Source: an uncultured Aquimarina sp.
GTDB taxonomy: Bacteria; Bacteroidota; Bacteroidia; Flavobacteriales; Flavobacteriaceae
Direction of reading: 5' to 3'
Length of the DNA: 64,000 nucleotides
Assembly: GCA_947489685.1 (NCBI GenBank)
Contig: CANLEM010000005.1
Span: 62,001-126,000 of the forward strand
Shown here: positions 60,483-64,000 of the stretch, one piece after another
Numbering within the stretch: the first letter of the stretch is position 1
Layout of the letters: each line of letters starts with the position of its first letter
Position numbers and translations under genes: made by a program
Notes under the pieces: generated by a model
Seen by the model: the letters and a program-made list of their open reading frames with translations, nothing else
What the model was told of the DNA's origin: nothing
Database searches by the model: none

Positions 60483-61910
60483 ATGAAAAAAATACTTTTA
60501 ATCTTATGTCTTGCTGTTATTGCAAGTTGCGCCAAAAAAGAGAAATTAAAGATGCAATTTGATATTATCATTTCTAATATTAATTTGATTGATATAAAAG
60601 ATGGTAGTATCACTAATAAAACGATTTATATCAATGATGGAAAAATAGTTGACATTCGTATTCCAGATAGTCTAGTTAACGCCACATCCGAAAATGTAAT
60701 CGATGGCGCAAATAAATATGTCTTACCAGGGTTTTGGGACAATCATATTCATCTAAGAGGTGGAGACTCACTTATTGAAGAAAACAAAAATCTACTACCA
60801 TTATTCATTGCCAATGGCATTACCACTGTAAGAGATGCCGGAGGTGATTTAACCACTCAAGTACTGCAATGGAGAAAAGAAATAGAGAACAACGCCTTGA
60901 TTGGTCCATCGATATATACTTCTGGACCTAAACTAGATGGTGATAATGCTACTTGGGCAGGTTCTCTTGTTGTAGAATCTGTTGAAGGTGTAACAAGGGC
61001 ATTGGATTCTTTAGAAAAAATACCTTCAGATTTTGTAAAAATATATGATAGTAAAATTTCAAGAGAGAATTATCTTGCGATTTTAAAACAAGCAAAGCAG
61101 AGAGGAATGATCTCTTCTGGGCATATGCCTTTTACTGTAGAACTTAATGAAGCGGTTACATCTGGAATTGGAGCAATTGAACATTTGTATTATGTTTTGA
61201 AAGGTTGTTCTTCAAAAGAACCCGAAATCACTCAAGCGATTATCAATAAAAAGCTTGGTTTTTGGAGTGCAATGAATGATCTTATCGGAAGTTATGAAGA
61301 TTCGACTGCGCAAAACACTTTTCGGTTATTAAAAGAAAAAAACACCTACGTGGTTCCTACTCTTCATATTGGAGATATCTTAAGTTATTTGGACGAGGTT
61401 GATCATTCAAACGATCCATATTTAAACATCGTAGGAAAAGGAATCATAAAAACGTATGAGGGACGCATCAAAAGAGCATTAAACGCCTCGGATAATGCCA
61501 AAAAATCCAGGAAAGAATTAAATACATTCTTCAAAAAACTTACCAAATCATTAAGTGATGCTAATGTACCATTACTTGCCGGTTCTGATAGTGGCGCTTA
61601 TAACTCGTATACCTATTCGGGAGTGTCATTACATAAAGAATTAGAAGCGATGGTAGATTCTGGAATTGCCCCAATTAAAGCCTTGCAAACCTCGGCTTAT
61701 AACGGATCCAAATACTTAAAAAAAGATACTGAAGTGGGTACTATTGAAATAAATAAAACTTCAGACCTAGTTATACTCAATAGTAATCCTTTACAAGAAA
61801 TTAAAAATACACGAGACATTTATCGAGTAATTAAAGGAAGTAACATATACAACCCTGCTACCATTGCGAAGCAATACAATTGCTCTGAATGTTTTACCTA
61901 TAAAAATTAA
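60483..61910 (+). CDS. amidohydrolase lipoprotein, first of tandem pair
   Basis: This 475-aa metal-dependent hydrolase has the lipobox VIASC (about residues 12-16). The metal motif is WDNHIHLRG (HxH about residue 88), with later motifs MISSGHMPF and LLAGSDSGAYN (metal Asp) and TSDLVILNSNPL at the C-terminus. It belongs to the imidazolonepropionase/prolidase-like group acting on peptide or amide bonds. It is in an operon with the S33 peptidase and a second amidohydrolase (gaps 5 and 11 nt). The HIHLRG and SDSGAYN forms differ slightly from the second copy, suggesting different substrates. Confidence 0.85.
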   Translation: MKKILLILCLAVIASCAKKEKLKMQFDIIISNINLIDIKDGSITNKTIYINDGKIVDIRIPDSLVNATSENVIDGANKYVLPGFWDNHIHLRGGDSLIEENKNLLPLFIANGITTVRDAGGDLTTQVLQWRKEIENNALIGPSIYTSGPKLDGDNATWAGSLVVESVEGVTRALDSLEKIPSDFVKIYDSKISRENYLAILKQAKQRGMISSGHMPFTVELNEAVTSGIGAIEHLYYVLKGCSSKEPEITQAIINKKLGFWSAMNDLIGSYEDSTAQNTFRLLKEKNTYVVPTLHIGDILSYLDEVDHSNDPYLNIVGKGIIKTYEGRIKRALNASDNAKKSRKELNTFFKKLTKSLSDANVPLLAGSDSGAYNSYTYSGVSLHKELEAMVDSGIAPIKALQTSAYNGSKYLKKDTEVGTIEINKTSDLVILNSNPLQEIKNTRDIYRVIKGSNIYNPATIAKQYNCSECFTYKN

Positions 61911-61921
61911 AATTCTGCGGT

Positions 61922-63301
61922 ATGAAAAGATACTTATTTATAGTTATTGCTATATCCTTTATCGGATGTTCGCAAAGAGCGCAAGAGGTAATTAGCCCTT
62001 CTGCAATGCTTATTAAAGATGTTCATATTATTGATGTAAAAAGTGGTTCTGTTATAGAAAAACAAAACATAATAATTGATTCGGGGAAGATAAAACGTAT
62101 TACCGATACCATTGTAAATCCTGAGGGTTATACTACCGTAATCAATGGTAACCGAAAATACATTATTCCTGGATTGGCCGAAATGCATGCCCATATTCCG
62201 CAACCAACAACTTCTCAAAAACGGATAGAAGAAGTATTGTATCTATACCTTTCTAATGGTATCACCACTATAAGGGGGATGTTGGGTCACCCGTCACACC
62301 TTATTTTAAGAGAAAAAGCTGAAAATGGTAAAATTCTAAGCCCTAGAATCTTTACATCCAGTCCTTCATTAAACGGAAACTCTATTAAAACTAAGGAAGA
62401 AGCTATTGCAAAAGTTACTACTTATAAAAAAGAAGGGTATGATTTTTTAAAAATACACCCTGGAATAAAATTAGAAGTATTTAATCAGGTCGTAACGACT
62501 GCAAATGAAGTAGGGATTCCTTTTTCGGGACATGTACCTGTAGATGTTGGAGTCCGTCATGCTCTTAAAAGTAAATATGCTTCTATTGATCATGTAGATG
62601 GTTTTTTAGAAGGTCTGGTTCCAGCATCTGAAAATGTAAACCCCGCAGATAATGGTTTCTTTGGGTATAATTTTACTCCGCTAGCAGATGAATCCAAAAT
62701 TGATGAATTGGTACAACTAGCAGCAGATAATAAAGTGTGGATCGTTCCAACTCAAAGTCTGTATGAACGATGGTTTGCTCCAATACCTGCGGATACATTG
62801 TTGAAAGATCCTGAAATGAAATATATGCCTGCCTCTACATTAGAGAATTGGAAACAAAGAAAAGGGCAATATACAGAGGATAATCCTAACTTTAATGAAG
62901 AGCAATGGACTCAATTTAACAAGATCCGAAGAAAATTGATCAAAGAACTACAAGATCATGGTCATGGTATGTTATTAGGATCCGATGCGCCTCAATTATT
63001 TAATGTACCAGGATTTTCAATCCATCATGAGATTGATGGTATGATCAAAACGGGGTCTACTCCTCTTCAAATATTACAATCCGGAACCATAAATCCTGCT
63101 ACTTTTTTTAATAAAGAAGAGGTTTTTGGGCAAGTTAAAGAAGGGTTAGATGCGGATTTAGTCATTTTAAATGCCAATCCCTTAGAGGATATTAAATCAT
63201 TACAACAAATTCATGGGGTTATGGTGAAAGGAATTTGGCAATCTAAAGAGATGATTGATACTAAACTAAAAGAAATAGCGAAAAACGCTGCAAATAACTA
63301 A
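61922..63301 (+). CDS. amidohydrolase lipoprotein, second of tandem pair
   Basis: This 459-aa paralog of the preceding gene has the lipobox FIGC (about residues 13-16). The metal motif is LAEMHAHIPQP (about residue 86), with GIPFSGHVPVDVGVRHAL and LLGSDAPQLFNVPG (metal Asp). The C-terminal ADLVILNANPLEDIKS is the usual last strand. It probably hydrolyses an N-acyl or cyclic dipeptide-like bond in the periplasm. It ends 68 nt before the S10 carboxypeptidase gene. Confidence 0.86.
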   Translation: MKRYLFIVIAISFIGCSQRAQEVISPSAMLIKDVHIIDVKSGSVIEKQNIIIDSGKIKRITDTIVNPEGYTTVINGNRKYIIPGLAEMHAHIPQPTTSQKRIEEVLYLYLSNGITTIRGMLGHPSHLILREKAENGKILSPRIFTSSPSLNGNSIKTKEEAIAKVTTYKKEGYDFLKIHPGIKLEVFNQVVTTANEVGIPFSGHVPVDVGVRHALKSKYASIDHVDGFLEGLVPASENVNPADNGFFGYNFTPLADESKIDELVQLAADNKVWIVPTQSLYERWFAPIPADTLLKDPEMKYMPASTLENWKQRKGQYTEDNPNFNEEQWTQFNKIRRKLIKELQDHGHGMLLGSDAPQLFNVPGFSIHHEIDGMIKTGSTPLQILQSGTINPATFFNKEEVFGQVKEGLDADLVILNANPLEDIKSLQQIHGVMVKGIWQSKEMIDTKLKEIAKNAANN

Positions 63302-63369
63302 TTTTAATACCCGAAAACTCTATTTGTTTGACCATAGATTGAGTTCGCGTAGATTCTAAATAAAAACAG

Positions 63370-64000
63370 ATGAAAAACATTCTCTTCTTTCTGACCCTAC
63401 TATTTTGTGCTCATGTTAGTATAGCTCAAAAAGTAAAAGTTCCCATTGATACAACTATAGTCACAAATCATACGACTACTATTAAAGGGAAAACAATCCC
63501 TTATAAAGCAACAACTGGTTTTCAGCCTGTATGGGATGAAAATCGCATGCCCATTGCTTCTTTAAGTTATACCTATTATAAGCGTTCAGATATCAAGAAT
63601 GATCAAAACAGACCTTTATTGATATCTTTTAATGGTGGACCGGGATCTGCATCTGTATGGATGCATATTGCCTATACAGGACCTCGAATATTAAAAATAG
63701 ATGAAGAAGGTTTTCCTGTTCAGCCATATGGTATAAAGGCAAACCCCAACTCTGTTTTAGATGTTGCGGATATTGTTTTTGTCAATCCTGTTAACACTGG
63801 GTACTCGAGAATGATCCCGGGAAAAGACGGAAAAATGCCCGATAAAGAACTTTTTTTTGGCGTAAATGCTGATGTTACCTATCTGGCAGAATGGATCAAT
63901 ACTTTTGTGACTAGAAACAATAGATGGCGTTCTCCAAAATATTTGATAGGAGAAAGCTATGGTACAACGCGAGTTTCTGGATTGGCATTAGAATTACAAA
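63370..64000 (+). CDS. serine carboxypeptidase (S10), partial at window end
   Basis: This gene is cut off by the window end; 210 codons are visible. It begins with a signal peptide (MKNILFFLTLLFCAHVSIAQ). The oxyanion motif LISFNGGPGSASVWMH (about residues 78-93), the substrate-site VNPVNTGYSR and the nucleophile motif YLIGESYGTTR (Ser about 197) identify S10 serine carboxypeptidase, which removes C-terminal residues at acidic pH. It completes a peptidase-rich cluster with the upstream S33 and amidohydrolase genes. Confidence 0.9.
   Translation, partial: MKNILFFLTLLFCAHVSIAQKVKVPIDTTIVTNHTTTIKGKTIPYKATTGFQPVWDENRMPIASLSYTYYKRSDIKNDQNRPLLISFNGGPGSASVWMHIAYTGPRILKIDEEGFPVQPYGIKANPNSVLDVADIVFVNPVNTGYSRMIPGKDGKMPDKELFFGVNADVTYLAEWINTFVTRNNRWRSPKYLIGESYGTTRVSGLALELQ

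Overview
The window looks like a low-GC chromosome segment from a marine-type member of the Flavobacteriaceae (Bacteroidetes). The evidence is AT-rich intergenic DNA, starts without Shine-Dalgarno sequences, several promoters with the Bacteroidetes -7 box TAnnTTTG, a type B ribosomal protein L31, a TonB-dependent receptor/DUF4249 pair, a secreted amylase with a C-terminal type IX secretion (T9SS) sorting domain, and many SPII lipoproteins. Genus is not decidable from this alone; an Aquimarina/Kordia-like genome is a guess. I see no phage, IS element, tRNA, rRNA or CRISPR array.

Layout. 1-5.3 kb holds housekeeping genes (small GNAT, mtaB, a peptide-binding lipoprotein, a GlmU-like nucleotidyltransferase, rpmE2). 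5.3-12.2 kb holds a small Cys-rich lipoprotein, two DUF4199 membrane paralogs with a duplicated promoter, a GT2 glycosyltransferase, a phosphohexomutase and an MsbA-like ABC exporter. 12.2-13.0 kb is non-coding and carries three tandem copies of a ~285-bp unit. Each unit contains, on the minus strand, a near-consensus promoter, a ~131-nt transcript with three hairpins, and a U-tailed terminator. I read this as a triplicated small-RNA locus, the most interesting element here. 13.1-14.7 kb is an ECF sigma operon (sigma, single-TM protein, Spy-like periplasmic sensor). 14.8-20.9 kb holds a BNR-repeat lipoprotein, an RsmB-type methyltransferase and purL.

21-29 kb is a fatty-acid beta-oxidation block: acyl-CoA ligase, then marR-fadN-fadA-fadE. 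A palindrome with the core ATGCACGCAT lies in front of both the ligase and marR, so the MarR protein probably controls both units and itself. 29.7-34.1 kb is a starch/glycan block (GH13 amylase with two starch-binding modules and T9SS tail, a CBM9 lipoprotein, an MFS transporter lacking a normal start codon). 34.1-40.7 kb is a minus-strand operon (secreted protein, TonB-dependent receptor with STN domain, DUF4249 lipoprotein, MG2-like secreted protein). A perfect 23-bp inverted repeat brackets 29.2-40.9 kb.

41-48.3 kb holds secreted M28 and M1 peptidases and a very tight operon of DUF2867, arginase-like, DUF5694-like, Zn-alcohol dehydrogenase and nitrilase proteins. 48.3-56 kb is a mixed set of small genes: acetyltransferases, VOC, YdeI, an Imm/SHOCT membrane protein, an orphan 277-aa protein, and an alpha/beta hydrolase translationally overlapped with a second ECF sigma factor and a four-TM protein. 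56-64 kb is a secreted hydrolase cluster: propeller-amidohydrolase, S33 peptidase, two tandem amidohydrolase lipoproteins, and an S10 carboxypeptidase cut by the window end.
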